From Promethearchaeota archaeon (GTDB lineage: Archaea; Asgardarchaeota; Lokiarchaeia; Sigynarchaeales; SOKP01), in the NCBI GenBank assembly GCA_019057975.1, contig JAHLWJ010000001.1, positions 1-56,036 of the forward strand: a stretch of DNA of 56,036 nucleotides. Direction: 5' to 3'. The notes beneath the pieces are model-generated. The model searched no databases and was not told where the DNA came from. It saw only the letters and a list, made by a program, of their open reading frames with translations. The position numbers and the translations under genes are program-made. Positions 35,108-45,040 of this stretch are shown piece after piece. The first letter of the stretch is position 1. Each line of letters begins with the position of its first letter.

Positions 35108-36296
35108 TCACGGGATATAAAGGAAATTTTGAAATAAATTTTTTTTTTCTTTTATAATCTCAATCAATTTAAGTTTCCAGTAATCTAATATTGTCTCAAT
35201 TTTGTCTGGATTTATTAATGCGAAGACAGAACCCCCATTACCGGCCCCGGTTAATTTCGCAGCATAAACATCAATATGTTCTTCAACTAATTTTATTAAA
35301 ATGTTGTTAACTAAACCTACCCCATATTCAAATCCAGCTTGTTCCATAATATTGTTCATAATTCTTGTATTCTCCCTAAAGTATTCTCCTAAGAGCCTCC
35401 AATCATGTTTCATTAAAGCAAATCTAGACTTCCAAGATAATTCCGCTAACTTATTATAATTATTCACTATTTTTGGTTCTTGTTGTAAATACAATTTCCG
35501 TAATTTTCTATGAACATCACCACTTTCATGAATTACTCCAGAAAAGCAAATAATTATTGGTAAACTATTTATTTCATAAGTTTCATCGATTCTATCATAG
35601 ATTGCTAAAGGTTCATCTGAGATTTCTCTATGATGACGTTTTCCAATATAAGAGCAAAATCCTAATCCCCCCCCTACTTATTATATATCGATCTGAATAA
35701 CCCGCTGTAACTTTTAAATCTTTATCCTCAACTTTAGTGGCAATTTCAGCAATTATATCTTTATTTATTGGAAATTCATTATCTTTAATTGTGTTGAGAT
35801 TGTTATATAAATTAAAATAACATGCAAGACCATAAATGACCGCAACTACTATCGCTGTACTACCCCCTAAGCCACTCTGAGTCGGTATAGTTGTAAGTAA
35901 TCCAATTTCGATATTTGATTCTAAGAATTTTTGATTAAAACAAGAATTCATATTAAGTAATCTATATATTGGTGCATAAATTAGTCTCTGATTTTTGGTT
36001 AATTTCTTTAAAATCTCACTTTTCTTCTTTACTAATCTTTATTTACTGATTACTTCAAACTTTAAATGGGTTTTCACATGTTTAATTGTATAGATTTTTA
36101 ATCTACTATCTTGATCCATTTTTTTTATATAAAGGAATACAGACAAAGGATCATGTTTACTATTGATTGCGACAGATGGCATCCAAAAATCTCCCTCTAC
36201 AGCATCTAAAGGATTTATCAAATTGATTCTGGAAGGTGCTTGAATTATTATATCTGGATTTAAATTAGAAAGAAAATCTTTAATATTTTTCAGCAA
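35108..36296 (-). pseudogene. GHMP-family sugar kinase, disrupted by a stop and a frameshift
   Basis: Three reading-frame pieces on the minus strand join into one GHMP kinase: an N-terminal part with IIQAPSRINLINPLDAVEGD (motif 1), a middle part with PTQSGLGGSTAIVVAV (ATP-binding motif 2), and a C-terminal part with AAKLTGAGNGGSVFAL (motif 3). An in-frame TAA at 36039-36041 separates the first two. A frameshift within a run of eight C (35667-35674) separates the second from the third; shifting one base there restores GLGFCSYIGKRHH... through to the third piece. The substrate class is unclear (heptose- or glucuronate-kinase-like). Confidence 0.8.
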
Positions 36297-36544
36297 CTCT
36301 ATAACCTAAATTAGGGTTTAACATAAATTATAATAAAATCTATCATATTTTTAAGTTTTGTATAAACATTTTTGCATGTTATAATTGATATTCAAAAACA
36401 ATTTATTCTTTTCAATAATTAGTTTTAATTCTCTCATAATTAAGGTAATTGGATATTGAGTTAATTAGCTTCCCCATTTTGCCTGCTTATTTGATCATCA
36501 CAAAAAATTTATGTTTTTATAATTAGTAATAAAAAATTAAATGT

Positions 36545-37663
36545 ATGACCAAAAAGAGTAAATTTCAGTTATTATCATATTTGGTTGATGAATATTTAAT
36601 TTATTATAAGAGTTTGAATAAAAACAAGAAGTTAGTAGCTTTTGCTATGTTTGAAACTGTTGTAATTAATTCAATTATTACTGTTTTAAACCAATTTCTA
36701 AGAAAAAGATTGATTCAATATTACACAATTCAATTGAATATATTGGAGAAGAATAGAAATGTTTTTCTATTAAATTTCGAAGAGATAAAAAAAGAAAATA
36801 TATTAAAGATTTTTAATGATATACAGCAAAAATTAGTTGAAGAAAATAACGCTCTCAAATTTTTAAAGAATTCTAAATTAGAAAGAAAATTTTTAGAACC
36901 AATTATCAAAAAAGTGAATTCAAAGGTATCTCTCATGAAACATGGTGAATCTATATTAGTTTTAAACAACAGTAACTCATTTTTACTAAATTTTTATTAT
37001 ATAGATTTTGATTATCTAGAAAATAAGAATTCTTTCATCAATAATTTCATAAAGATTATTAATAATTTTGAAAGAGAAGGATATTTAATCTTCAACTTTA
37101 AAATAGATAACAATGAAGAAATTAAATTCAGCCCTTACTTTGTTGAAAATGTTATTAAAAGCGATGATTCATTTAATACAGAGAATAATATCAATAATTT
37201 CTTTAATTATAATGTATTGAAAAGGCAAAACTTAAAGATTAGAGAAATCTTTAATTATTTATGGAGATTAGGGATCTCTAACGACTTTTTTCCCTTGAAA
37301 TACCTTAATTCTTTCTTTACAATAAAGAATCAGAACGACTTAACAAGGTTGTTAAAATTTAATAAGGTAATTGAACATAATTTATTAGAATATCAAATAG
37401 AGTATATTAGGCTTAGTAAAAATTTAATATTTATTGAGGAAAAATTTCTATTTATAGTTTTAACAAAAATGGATTCAGAATATATTAAAAAAATAATTAA
37501 AAAACATCATTCAAAATATTTCATATATATTACGATTTTAAATAAAAAAGAGCTTGAGAAATTGGCAAATATTACAAATTTTAAATCCCTGCATAATTTA
37601 CAGACTTTAAATTCAGATGAGATTTTAAATTTTGATTTTAATATATTTAGAAATAAAAGATAA
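36545..37663 (+). CDS. unknown 372-residue protein
   Basis: I do not recognise this protein. It has no signal peptide or transmembrane segments, is rich in Asn, Lys, Phe and Ile, and is predicted helical in the first third. It contains repeated alpha/beta-like strands such as FLLNFYYIDFDYLENKN and FIYITILNKKELEKLAN. Its stop abuts the stop of the convergent uL23 gene with no gap. The high Asn/Lys content reflects the local AT bias. Confidence 0.65.
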   Translation: MTKKSKFQLLSYLVDEYLIYYKSLNKNKKLVAFAMFETVVINSIITVLNQFLRKRLIQYYTIQLNILEKNRNVFLLNFEEIKKENILKIFNDIQQKLVEENNALKFLKNSKLERKFLEPIIKKVNSKVSLMKHGESILVLNNSNSFLLNFYYIDFDYLENKNSFINNFIKIINNFEREGYLIFNFKIDNNEEIKFSPYFVENVIKSDDSFNTENNINNFFNYNVLKRQNLKIREIFNYLWRLGISNDFFPLKYLNSFFTIKNQNDLTRLLKFNKVIEHNLLEYQIEYIRLSKNLIFIEEKFLFIVLTKMDSEYIKKIIKKHHSKYFIYITILNKKELEKLANITNFKSLHNLQTLNSDEILNFDFNIFRNKR

Positions 37664-37927
37664 TTAAAATATCCCTAATTCGATAGCAATATCTTGGGCA
37701 GAATTATCAGGATGAAGTTTAATAAATGCCTTTTTGTCTCCTTTAGGTGTTATCATTGTATTGACCTTTATCACCTTTACACTATGTATTCTTTCAATTG
37801 CTCTTTTAATTTGATTTTTATTTGCAGACCTATCAACAATAAAAACTAATTTGTTTTCTTTTTCAATTAAATCAAAGGTTTTCTCAGTAATTAGTGGTTT
37901 TTTAATTATTGTATAAAATTTCTCCAA
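37664..37927 (-). CDS. rpl23: ribosomal protein uL23
   Basis: This 87-residue archaeal uL23 binds 23S rRNA domain III near the exit tunnel and docks SRP. Landmarks are [22 protein letters not shown] near the start, [23 protein letters not shown] in the middle, and the [11 protein letters not shown] loop. It starts at TTG, one base after the uL4 stop. The usual next gene uL2 is missing: the cluster ends here against a convergent unknown gene. Confidence 0.95.
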   Translation of the reverse strand: MEKFYTIIKKPLITEKTFDLIEKENKLVFIVDRSANKNQIKRAIERIHSVKVIKVNTMITPKGDKKAFIKLHPDNSAQDIAIELGIF

Positions 37928-37928
37928 A

Positions 37929-38729
37929 TTAAATTAACACCTCAAAATTATTCAATTCACTAAAAGCAGATTGCGACCATAATATTAGCCTACCTGAAAC
38001 ACCACCTGGAGCTAAATTATTAATAGAAACATTTTCAAACAGAATAATATCTGTTCCTGGAATATTTCTTGAGGCTTTAACAATTCCAAAATCCTCTTTT
38101 ATTATGATTAATATTCCTCTTTTGTTTTTATATTTACGACCCCTTACTTTACCTTTTCCACTTCTTATTTTTCTACTCTTTTTTATTTTAAGCAATTCTT
38201 CTTTAAAGCCTAAATTACATAAAATTGAATATATTCGTTCTGTTTTTTTAATTGTTTGAATTTTATCATCAATAACTAGCGGTAATTCTGGGATATTATC
38301 AAGATTATGTCCTCGTTTTAAAACCCAATATTTATCACCTGAAGCAGAAATCGCCGAAATAATCGATAATTTTTTAATTTTTTTATTAATTTTTTTCTCT
38401 ATTACTTTTTCAGATTTGATGGGGTGTGTACGCCGTCCCCCTTTAGCAAAAGGAACCCTTCCCACGTTTCTAGCAGTAGGAAAACCAGAACCCTTTCTTC
38501 TAGGTGCTCGGGACATGCCATAACCAGTACCCCAACCTTCTGAAATATTTTTTAATCCTGCTCTTACATCTCTTCCTTGAGTTTGTTTGCTTTTACTCTG
38601 AGAGATATTATTAGCCCCTTGAATAAGATCTTTTCTAGGTTTAACACTAAAAATTTCTGGTTTATCAATTAATCCTTTTTTTTTTCCGTCTAAATCATAA
38701 ATATTAATTTTTTCCATAAGAACACCCAT
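37929..38729 (-). CDS. rpl4: ribosomal protein uL4
   Basis: This 266-residue archaeal uL4 is a large-subunit protein with a loop reaching into the exit tunnel. It contains [36 protein letters not shown], here given only by its ends ([12 protein letters not shown] near residue 45, [10 protein letters not shown] near residue 74). [16 protein letters not shown] and [17 protein letters not shown] follow. The ATG at 38729 gives MGVLMEK; the second ATG at 38717 fits the family start better. It is co-transcribed with uL3 (13-base gap) and uL23. Confidence 0.95.
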   Translation of the reverse strand: MGVLMEKINIYDLDGKKKGLIDKPEIFSVKPRKDLIQGANNISQSKSKQTQGRDVRAGLKNISEGWGTGYGMSRAPRRKGSGFPTARNVGRVPFAKGGRRTHPIKSEKVIEKKINKKIKKLSIISAISASGDKYWVLKRGHNLDNIPELPLVIDDKIQTIKKTERIYSILCNLGFKEELLKIKKSRKIRSGKGKVRGRKYKNKRGILIIIKEDFGIVKASRNIPGTDIILFENVSINNLAPGGVSGRLILWSQSAFSELNNFEVLI

Positions 38730-38742
38730 TATTTAATTAATT

Positions 38743-39771
38743 TTATTTCCTTTGGTGGCTTTCTCTACTTATAAATGTGATTTCCGGAGTTTTAACTAAA
38801 AATGATTTTAATGGTCTAATTGTTTTTCTTATTCTTATTAACCGTTTCTTAGGGCCCGGTATGGATCCTAGAACTAATAAATAATCACCTTGGATCTTAC
38901 CATAACGAATATATCCTCCTTTTGGATTAATTTCTTCTTCATTTTCACCGATAAGCATAATTCTTTTATGATATTCCGTCCTTTGGTGATATCCCATTTG
39001 TCCAGCACGGGGGACTGTATAAAGAACTCTAGCGGGATGCCAAGGGCCAATACAAGCTACACCTCTCCTTATTTTACTATTTTTTCTTGTTAGAATTTTA
39101 ATTCCATATCTTTTAACAGGTCCTTGAAAGCCCTTACCCTTCGTTACAGCAATAGTGTCAATTAGTTCACCCTCGCTTAAAACATCTCTAGCTCTAATTT
39201 CCTTACCCAAGCTTTCAAAAGTAAAATTAAATTCCTCATTTATTTTATTTAAGGAATTTACCTTAATTTCTATTATATCAGGCTTCTTTCGGGGTAAGGA
39301 AGTCTTATAAGGTTGAGTTTGAAAAATTCCTCTAATCTCGCTTGTTTCGTTTAACTCTTTTAAAATAATATTTTTTACCCTATTAATATCATAATTTTCA
39401 AAATTTGGAGGACTGACTTTTCGGATTATAAAATTATTGAATTCATTGGTAAATATTTCACCCACAACATATTTACCATATTCATCTTCATTATACACCC
39501 TAATACCTAAAAGAATCAATGGAGGTACCTCAATTACAGTAACTGGTTTCATTAATTCTTTTCCGTAGTAGGGACTGTTTGGTTGATCTTCTACATAGAC
39601 TACATGAGTCATTCCTGCTTTGAAACCAGCGAATCCAAGGAAATTAATTTTTTCTGAATTATCTAACCAATGTCTTACTCGACCCTTTTCTGAAGCGGCT
39701 CTTTTTCTAGGAAGAAACGCTAATGATCCATGTCTTGGTGCATGTTTTTTACGATGACCCATAATAATCAC
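38743..39771 (-). CDS. rpl3: ribosomal protein uL3
   Basis: This 342-residue archaeal/eukaryotic-type uL3 lies near the peptidyl transferase centre. It begins HAPRHGSLAFLPRKRA and contains GFAGFKAGMTHVVYV near residue 47, VTKGKGFQGPVKRYGI near residue 208, and the GQMGYHQRTEYHKRI segment near residue 257. The frame opens at GTG, but the ATG at 39762 (MGHRKKHAPRHG) fits the family start better. It is the first gene of a three-gene cluster uL3-uL4-uL23. Confidence 0.96.
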   Translation of the reverse strand: MIIMGHRKKHAPRHGSLAFLPRKRAASEKGRVRHWLDNSEKINFLGFAGFKAGMTHVVYVEDQPNSPYYGKELMKPVTVIEVPPLILLGIRVYNEDEYGKYVVGEIFTNEFNNFIIRKVSPPNFENYDINRVKNIILKELNETSEIRGIFQTQPYKTSLPRKKPDIIEIKVNSLNKINEEFNFTFESLGKEIRARDVLSEGELIDTIAVTKGKGFQGPVKRYGIKILTRKNSKIRRGVACIGPWHPARVLYTVPRAGQMGYHQRTEYHKRIMLIGENEEEINPKGGYIRYGKIQGDYLLVLGSIPGPKKRLIRIRKTIRPLKSFLVKTPEITFISRESHQRK

Positions 39772-39892
39772 TTACTTTTAGAATGGAATTTTTCAAAATA
39801 AATAAATTTTTTCATTCTTATTTTTAGCTGCTGATTTTCGCTGATGAATAAAAAAGGGTTATTTAAATTTTTCTTTTTAAAAATAAGTTTAA

Positions 39893-42055
39893 ATGATTTT
39901 AAAGAATGTTAGCTACTTCCAAGAAAAAGAAAATTTAACCAAGAAAAAAGAAGTAATTTTAATTATCGATTGCAAAAAATGCCTTGAAAAAGAAGAAAAT
40001 CTCATTGGAAATAAACATTGTTTGTACTGTTTATTTTATAATCTGTTTCTTAATAAAAATCGAAAATTTACTTTAATTTCCATATTATATAGTGATCTTT
40101 TAATTCAGTCTCATCAGTTTGAGCCAATTTTAGATTATTATAAAAAATTAAAAAATATTAATAAGATAATTAAGAAGTTTATAAATGTAAGAAGGGTAAA
40201 ATGCAATTTTGAAGAATTCAGATGTCTTCTCTCTCATAACTTTTCCAGAATATATAGAATACGCGAGTTTGAATATTACGATCCTATATTTATATATAAA
40301 ACTTTTTTAGAAGTGAATTCGGATTTTAAAAAAACAGAATTAAAAAACCCTATATGTCAAAAATGTAAGAATTACGTTGAAAATTTATTAGAAGATCTTT
40401 TAAAAATTTTCAATAATTTGGAATTAATTAAAGAATTCAAGGGTTTTAAAAATAAGAACAGTAATTTTTATGAATTCCTTCTTACTAGCCCTTTTGATTT
40501 ACCCAATAAAACACAAGAATACCGAAAATTACCCCCAAAAGAAAATTATGTATTATTAGCTACTTATAATATTGGAAACTATGAAAGCTTTCAGACATGG
40601 ATACATCAACTCCCATGTGAGAATGAAAAACTGTATAGTATAAAACTAATTCTTGAGGAAGATGAAGATGAAGATTATTTCAATAGGATTATAAATGATA
40701 TTATTTTAAATGTAGAAGTTACTGAATTTGAAAGAATAATTCCATTGGAAAAGCTAATAGATCTCTATAAAGACGAATCGATCGAGTTATTAAAGTCAAA
40801 ATACAGACTTTCAGAACACACGTTAGAAAAATATGGATTCATAGCAGCTTTAAAAAAATTGTATTTATATAAAATATTTCCGTTATTAATTGATGATCAA
40901 ATAGAAGAAATTTTCTTAGATTCTCCTGACGATGAAATATATTTAAATCATCAGAAATTTGGTCGATGCCGAACTGAAATAAGATTTAATTTAAAAGAAA
41001 TTGAACGATTTAAAACATTTTTCAGATTGTACAGTGGTAAAAGACTTGATTATATGAATCCAAGCATAAAATTAGTAATTAAAAACCATTATTTCAATTG
41101 TAGATTTGCAATTGATATTGAACCTATTCAAATAGATACATTCGCATTGGATATTCGAAAATTAAATAAAAATGTGTTCACGATACAAGATTTATTGAAA
41201 AATGAAACATTAGATCCAATAATAGCTGCTTTCTTATATTTTATTCTTTTACGAAGAAGAAATATAACAATAACTGGTGAAACAGACACAGGTAAAACGA
41301 CTTTAATTAATACATTGGATTTATTAGCTCCAAAAGAGTTCAGGAAAATTTATGTTGAAAATGTAACAGAATCATTAAAACAATTTGATTTAGGCAAACA
41401 TCAATTAAAATATCGAGTTGATTCTTTAGAAGATCACCCATTAAAAAAATATTCAAAAAGCAATTTCATTAAAACACTCTTACACCGAACTCCTGATATT
41501 ATATATTTGGGAGAAATTTTAACCAAAGAAGAAGCAGAAGCAATGTTTCATTGTTTAGCGGCGGGATTAAAAGGGTTTCAAACAGTTCATTCGAATAATA
41601 TAGAATCCTTAATAAATCGTTTTCTCTATCATTTTAATATAAATAAATCATGTTTGTCTGATTTAGACTTGCTCATATTAATGAAAAAGGAATCTAATAA
41701 AAGGCGAATATTTTCTATCTCTGAAATTAAAGAGAATAAAAGTAACGGAAACAAATTTAACGATGTAATCTTTCAATATATTCCATTATCAAAGAACTGG
41801 AAATTATTGAAATCTCTTTATGAGACGAAGTTATTGACTGAAATTACCCAATATGAAAATCTATCGAAAGAAAAATTCAATTCTTTTATAAAAGTCTACA
41901 CTGAAATTTTTAAATTTATCTCAAAAATTGAAAGACTCGACAAAATTGAATTAATAAATTTTTTTCATAATCTTTCTTATTATTCGTTTATCTCTATTGA
42001 ATCTCTTAATCAATTCTGGAACGAATGGAAAAATAAGAGGGCTTTAAAATCTTAA
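39893..42055 (+). CDS. type IV pilus/archaellum assembly ATPase (TadA/FlaI family)
   Basis: This 720-residue secretion ATPase drives pilus or archaellum assembly at the membrane. The C-terminal motor has Walker A TGETDTGKTTL near residue 461, an Asp box, Walker B-type DIIYLGEIL near residue 534 and the His box AAGLKGFQTVHS near residue 555. It is preceded by the IEEIFLDSPDDEIYLNH entry of the N-domain. The long N-terminus has Cys pairs (CKKCLEK, CLYC, CQKC) that may bind zinc. The next two genes encode a small membrane protein and a FlaJ/TadC-like platform, 16 and 5 bases apart. Confidence 0.9.
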   Translation: MILKNVSYFQEKENLTKKKEVILIIDCKKCLEKEENLIGNKHCLYCLFYNLFLNKNRKFTLISILYSDLLIQSHQFEPILDYYKKLKNINKIIKKFINVRRVKCNFEEFRCLLSHNFSRIYRIREFEYYDPIFIYKTFLEVNSDFKKTELKNPICQKCKNYVENLLEDLLKIFNNLELIKEFKGFKNKNSNFYEFLLTSPFDLPNKTQEYRKLPPKENYVLLATYNIGNYESFQTWIHQLPCENEKLYSIKLILEEDEDEDYFNRIINDIILNVEVTEFERIIPLEKLIDLYKDESIELLKSKYRLSEHTLEKYGFIAALKKLYLYKIFPLLIDDQIEEIFLDSPDDEIYLNHQKFGRCRTEIRFNLKEIERFKTFFRLYSGKRLDYMNPSIKLVIKNHYFNCRFAIDIEPIQIDTFALDIRKLNKNVFTIQDLLKNETLDPIIAAFLYFILLRRRNITITGETDTGKTTLINTLDLLAPKEFRKIYVENVTESLKQFDLGKHQLKYRVDSLEDHPLKKYSKSNFIKTLLHRTPDIIYLGEILTKEEAEAMFHCLAAGLKGFQTVHSNNIESLINRFLYHFNINKSCLSDLDLLILMKKESNKRRIFSISEIKENKSNGNKFNDVIFQYIPLSKNWKLLKSLYETKLLTEITQYENLSKEKFNSFIKVYTEIFKFISKIERLDKIELINFFHNLSYYSFISIESLNQFWNEWKNKRALKS

Positions 42056-42071
42056 ATTTTAAATCTCCTTT

Positions 42072-42494
42072 ATGACTAATCTTTTTGAGAAGTCATTGCT
42101 TCTAGGATTTAGCATTTTTTTATTGACAATTTTTTCTTCTATTCTGATTCCTTTTCTTAATGAATTAGCTGATTTTAATAACAGAGAGGAGGATAGTTTA
42201 GACAGTTATATGGTTCTTTTTGATGAGATTGACTCAGCCGTTCTTTATATTATTAACAATCCCGTTAAATGTTACCAAAAAGATATAAAATACCCACGCG
42301 ACCTTAACATAACATTTATTGAAAATTTTGTTATTTATGAATTTGTTTTTGGAGATGATAAATTTAATAAGGTTCTAGTGTATAACATAAGTTTCCTTAA
42401 TTGTTTCTTTCATGATATCCCTCCACAGATGTATCTCCTAAATGTTTCCTATGCATTATCCCATATTATAGTTGATTTTATAAATTTACATTAG
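42072..42494 (+). CDS. small N-terminally anchored protein of the pilus module
   Basis: This 140-residue protein has one N-terminal hydrophobic helix (about residues 8-28, LLLGFSIFLLTIFSS) followed by a polar outside domain with two Cys and several N-glycosylation sites (NIT, NIS, NVS). The plan resembles pseudopilins or FlaF/FlaG-like stator proteins. No clean prepilin cleavage site is visible, so it may be a membrane-anchored partner rather than a processed subunit. It is sandwiched between the ATPase and the platform gene. Confidence 0.65.
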   Translation: MTNLFEKSLLLGFSIFLLTIFSSILIPFLNELADFNNREEDSLDSYMVLFDEIDSAVLYIINNPVKCYQKDIKYPRDLNITFIENFVIYEFVFGDDKFNKVLVYNISFLNCFFHDIPPQMYLLNVSYALSHIIVDFINLH

Positions 42495-42499
42495 ATTTT

Positions 42500-44032
42500 T
42501 TGGATTTTATGAAAAATATCGAAAATTATATTGAATTTTGTAATAAATTCCATAGTTATAAAATACCAAAACTGAGATTTAAGGAATTAGATGAGAGGTA
42601 TCGTGGTTTATATAGGACATTATATAATATTAGTGAAGTAGATATCAATAAAGCAAGTTTTATCATTTTTATATCTTGTTTTTTTATTTCTATATCTTTT
42701 TCATTGCTTTTTACTTCTTTTAATATTTTAATCATTATTCTATATTCAATAATTTTTTCACTAATCTTTTCATATAAATTTAATTCAGTTCTTTATAAGG
42801 ATATATTTAAAAACGAATCACTGTTAAATTCAATTCTTTATGTAATCAAAATTGATTTTTCATTAATTCAAAAAACCGCTGAAGAAAATTCTGATAAATG
42901 TCTAAATTTCATTGAATTGATTAAAGAATATAATATTCCTATTTTAGCCTATTTTAAAACTATTTTTAAAAGAATTCACGAAGGAAAATCACCCGAAAAA
43001 GAATTAATTGAATTAAAAACCCCATCAATAGATTTTGATAATTATATTAAAACTTTATTAATCAATAAATTTGACAGTTATGATTTCGACAATTTTACTG
43101 AGATTTCCTTAGAAAGTCAATTTAAAATCTATCTAAGACAAATGCAATCAAAGATTAGTATTCTCTTTTTTATAGGTCTATTTTTTCCAATAGGTTTATG
43201 CTTCCTTATTTTATTTCAATTAATAAATGTATTTTTTTTAATTTTTTTTATCCCTTTATTCTTAATTTCTTTAAATCTATTATTTAGGAAGTTTATAGGA
43301 AATCAGAGTTACTTAATAGGCATAATTAATGACTTTTCCGGTCTAGAAAGGAAAAAATTTAAAGAATTCATATTGCTTTTAAGGAGTTTTGCAAGTAATT
43401 TGAAAAGTAATGTATCCCCCGAAATTGCTTTTTTAAAATCCTATAACCAGAATAAAAATTTAATTACAGTCTTAAGAAAACCTTTAAAGAATCAAATATC
43501 TTATCTTCTGAACTTCTCCTATTCATTTAGTGAAATAATAAAAATTTTAAAATCAGAATTAAAATCTTGGCGTTATACAATAATTTTAGATGCAATAAAT
43601 AAGTATGTTGAGAAAAATGCTTATTATTCTTCTAATAAAATTTTAGAAATTTTAGCTACAATTTATAAACATCAAAAACTTGAGAGAAAATTAGAAATCA
43701 TGATGAAAGGGGAAAAATTTAAGATCTTTTTCTTTATTTTTCTGTTACCAGTAATTACAGGTGCTATTTCTGGATTTTTCCCTTTTTTTACTTTCATAAT
43801 TAAGAATCTTGATTTAGTTGGTAACGTTCCTAATATTTTTTTTAGAAATCCACTTAATCTGTACAGTATAGGAATCATTTTATTAGTATTAGTGTCAACT
43901 ATCTCGATTAGTTCTAATTACTTCTTAAAAATTATAAATTATGGTAGAAAATTCCCTATAATTTTTAGTTCAAATATAATATTCATTTTAACTTTTTTAA
44001 CTTCATCTATAAATATTGGAAATTTTATTTAA
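42500..44032 (+). CDS. type IV pilus/archaellum membrane platform protein (FlaJ/TadC-like)
   Basis: This 510-residue protein has paired transmembrane helices around residues 50-95 and 220-260. A long cytoplasmic helical region follows (GLERKKFKEFILLLRSFAS..., with the T2SSF-type KSNVSPEIAFLKS), and the C-terminal membrane segments lie at 410-440, 455-475 and 490-508. This double-T2SSF layout is that of FlaJ/TadB-C proteins that anchor the assembly ATPase. The frame opens at TTG; the ATG at 42509 (MKNIENYIEF) is likelier. It is the third gene of the module. Confidence 0.8.
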   Translation: MDFMKNIENYIEFCNKFHSYKIPKLRFKELDERYRGLYRTLYNISEVDINKASFIIFISCFFISISFSLLFTSFNILIIILYSIIFSLIFSYKFNSVLYKDIFKNESLLNSILYVIKIDFSLIQKTAEENSDKCLNFIELIKEYNIPILAYFKTIFKRIHEGKSPEKELIELKTPSIDFDNYIKTLLINKFDSYDFDNFTEISLESQFKIYLRQMQSKISILFFIGLFFPIGLCFLILFQLINVFFLIFFIPLFLISLNLLFRKFIGNQSYLIGIINDFSGLERKKFKEFILLLRSFASNLKSNVSPEIAFLKSYNQNKNLITVLRKPLKNQISYLLNFSYSFSEIIKILKSELKSWRYTIILDAINKYVEKNAYYSSNKILEILATIYKHQKLERKLEIMMKGEKFKIFFFIFLLPVITGAISGFFPFFTFIIKNLDLVGNVPNIFFRNPLNLYSIGIILLVLVSTISISSNYFLKIINYGRKFPIIFSSNIIFILTFLTSSINIGNFI

Positions 44033-44059
44033 ATAGAAGAATCAAAGCTCCCCTTAAGC

Positions 44060-44359
44060 CTAACAGTAAATAAGAAGATATAGTAATTCAACGAATAAAG
44101 ATATTCCAATAAAAATGTTAAGGAGCCAAGAATAAAAAATAATTAATTGATAGAACGGAGAACTTTCTAGATTACTTATTAATGTTATTAACTCTAATTT
44201 TTCTAGTAATAGATGAAAGGGTATTATTAAAATTAAAAATATTAGGAACCCTAATGAGGTTATAAGAATATCAGTTGAAATTAAGGAGAATACAAAAATT
44301 AAAATATTAATACTTAATATTATAAAAATTTCTAAAATAAGAATGTTTAATTCCAGCAT
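44060..44359 (-). CDS. small three-helix membrane protein
   Basis: I do not recognise this 99-residue protein. Three hydrophobic segments rich in Ile and Leu make up almost all of it. It converges with the platform gene (27-base gap) and is divergent from the V4R gene. The low-complexity composition lowers confidence that it is translated. Confidence 0.45.
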   Translation of the reverse strand: MLELNILILEIFIILSINILIFVFSLISTDILITSLGFLIFLILIIPFHLLLEKLELITLISNLESSPFYQLIIFYSWLLNIFIGISLFVELLYLLIYC

Positions 44360-44542
44360 TCATTAAAATCATTCCTAAAGAATTATTTAAAGTCAACATC
44401 TTGTTAGATCGGGGAAGGGTGAAATGTTTTTTCATTATCGTTAAGAATATGGATTTATCTAAAAATTATTAATAGATCATAGGTTTTAATGAATTAAGCT
44501 TTGTTAGAAAATGTTATATAATAAAAAAAGTCGATAATAATT

Positions 44543-45034
44543 ATGAAAAACTTAAAATTAAAAGGTTTGAAATTTAATAAAGGCAAATATCTGCTATTTA
44601 ATGATCGTTTTGCTTTTTTCCCCCCAAAAGTTATAGATATTTTAGCATCTATTTATGGAGAAGGTGTAAAATCGTTATTAGTATGGTTAGGCAAAAAAAC
44701 GGGATGGAAATTGATTCAAAATTGGGAAGAAAATTTAAAACCAAAATCTTTGGATGATTTAGTAAATCAATTCACTAATATTTTAAGTAATCATGGATGG
44801 GGGAGATTCATTCCTAAAATTATATCTGACGAATTAATAATAATTGATCTTTATCATAACATTTCCTCAGAATTAGAAAACAAATCAAGATATTTCTGTT
44901 ATTTTATTACCGGATTATTAAGTGGATTTGGAGAATTTGCTCTATATAGAGTAAATGTAATAGAAACACAATGTTGTCTTGAAGATTTAAATCAAGATTA
45001 TTGTGAATTTAGAATTGAAATAAAAAACAAATAA
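44543..45034 (+). CDS. V4R-domain protein
   Basis: This 163-residue protein matches the V4R (4-vinyl reductase) fold. A helical start YGEGVKSLLVWLGKKTGW is followed by the diagnostic C-terminal part YFITGLLSGFGEFALYRV and ETQCCLEDLNQDYCEFRIEI, with Cys residues at the usual ligand positions. V4R domains bind small hydrophobic ligands or metal and occur in signalling and in bacteriochlorophyll enzymes. The ligand here is unknown. It stands beside the pilus module and a short acidic protein. Confidence 0.82.
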   Translation: MKNLKLKGLKFNKGKYLLFNDRFAFFPPKVIDILASIYGEGVKSLLVWLGKKTGWKLIQNWEENLKPKSLDDLVNQFTNILSNHGWGRFIPKIISDELIIIDLYHNISSELENKSRYFCYFITGLLSGFGEFALYRVNVIETQCCLEDLNQDYCEFRIEIKNK

Positions 45035-45040
45035 ATTTTC

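Noticed and set aside
36039..36041. Stop-codon readthrough (such as pyrrolysine) in the GHMP kinase
   Set aside because: The codon is TAA, not TAG, and a second lesion of another kind follows in the same gene.
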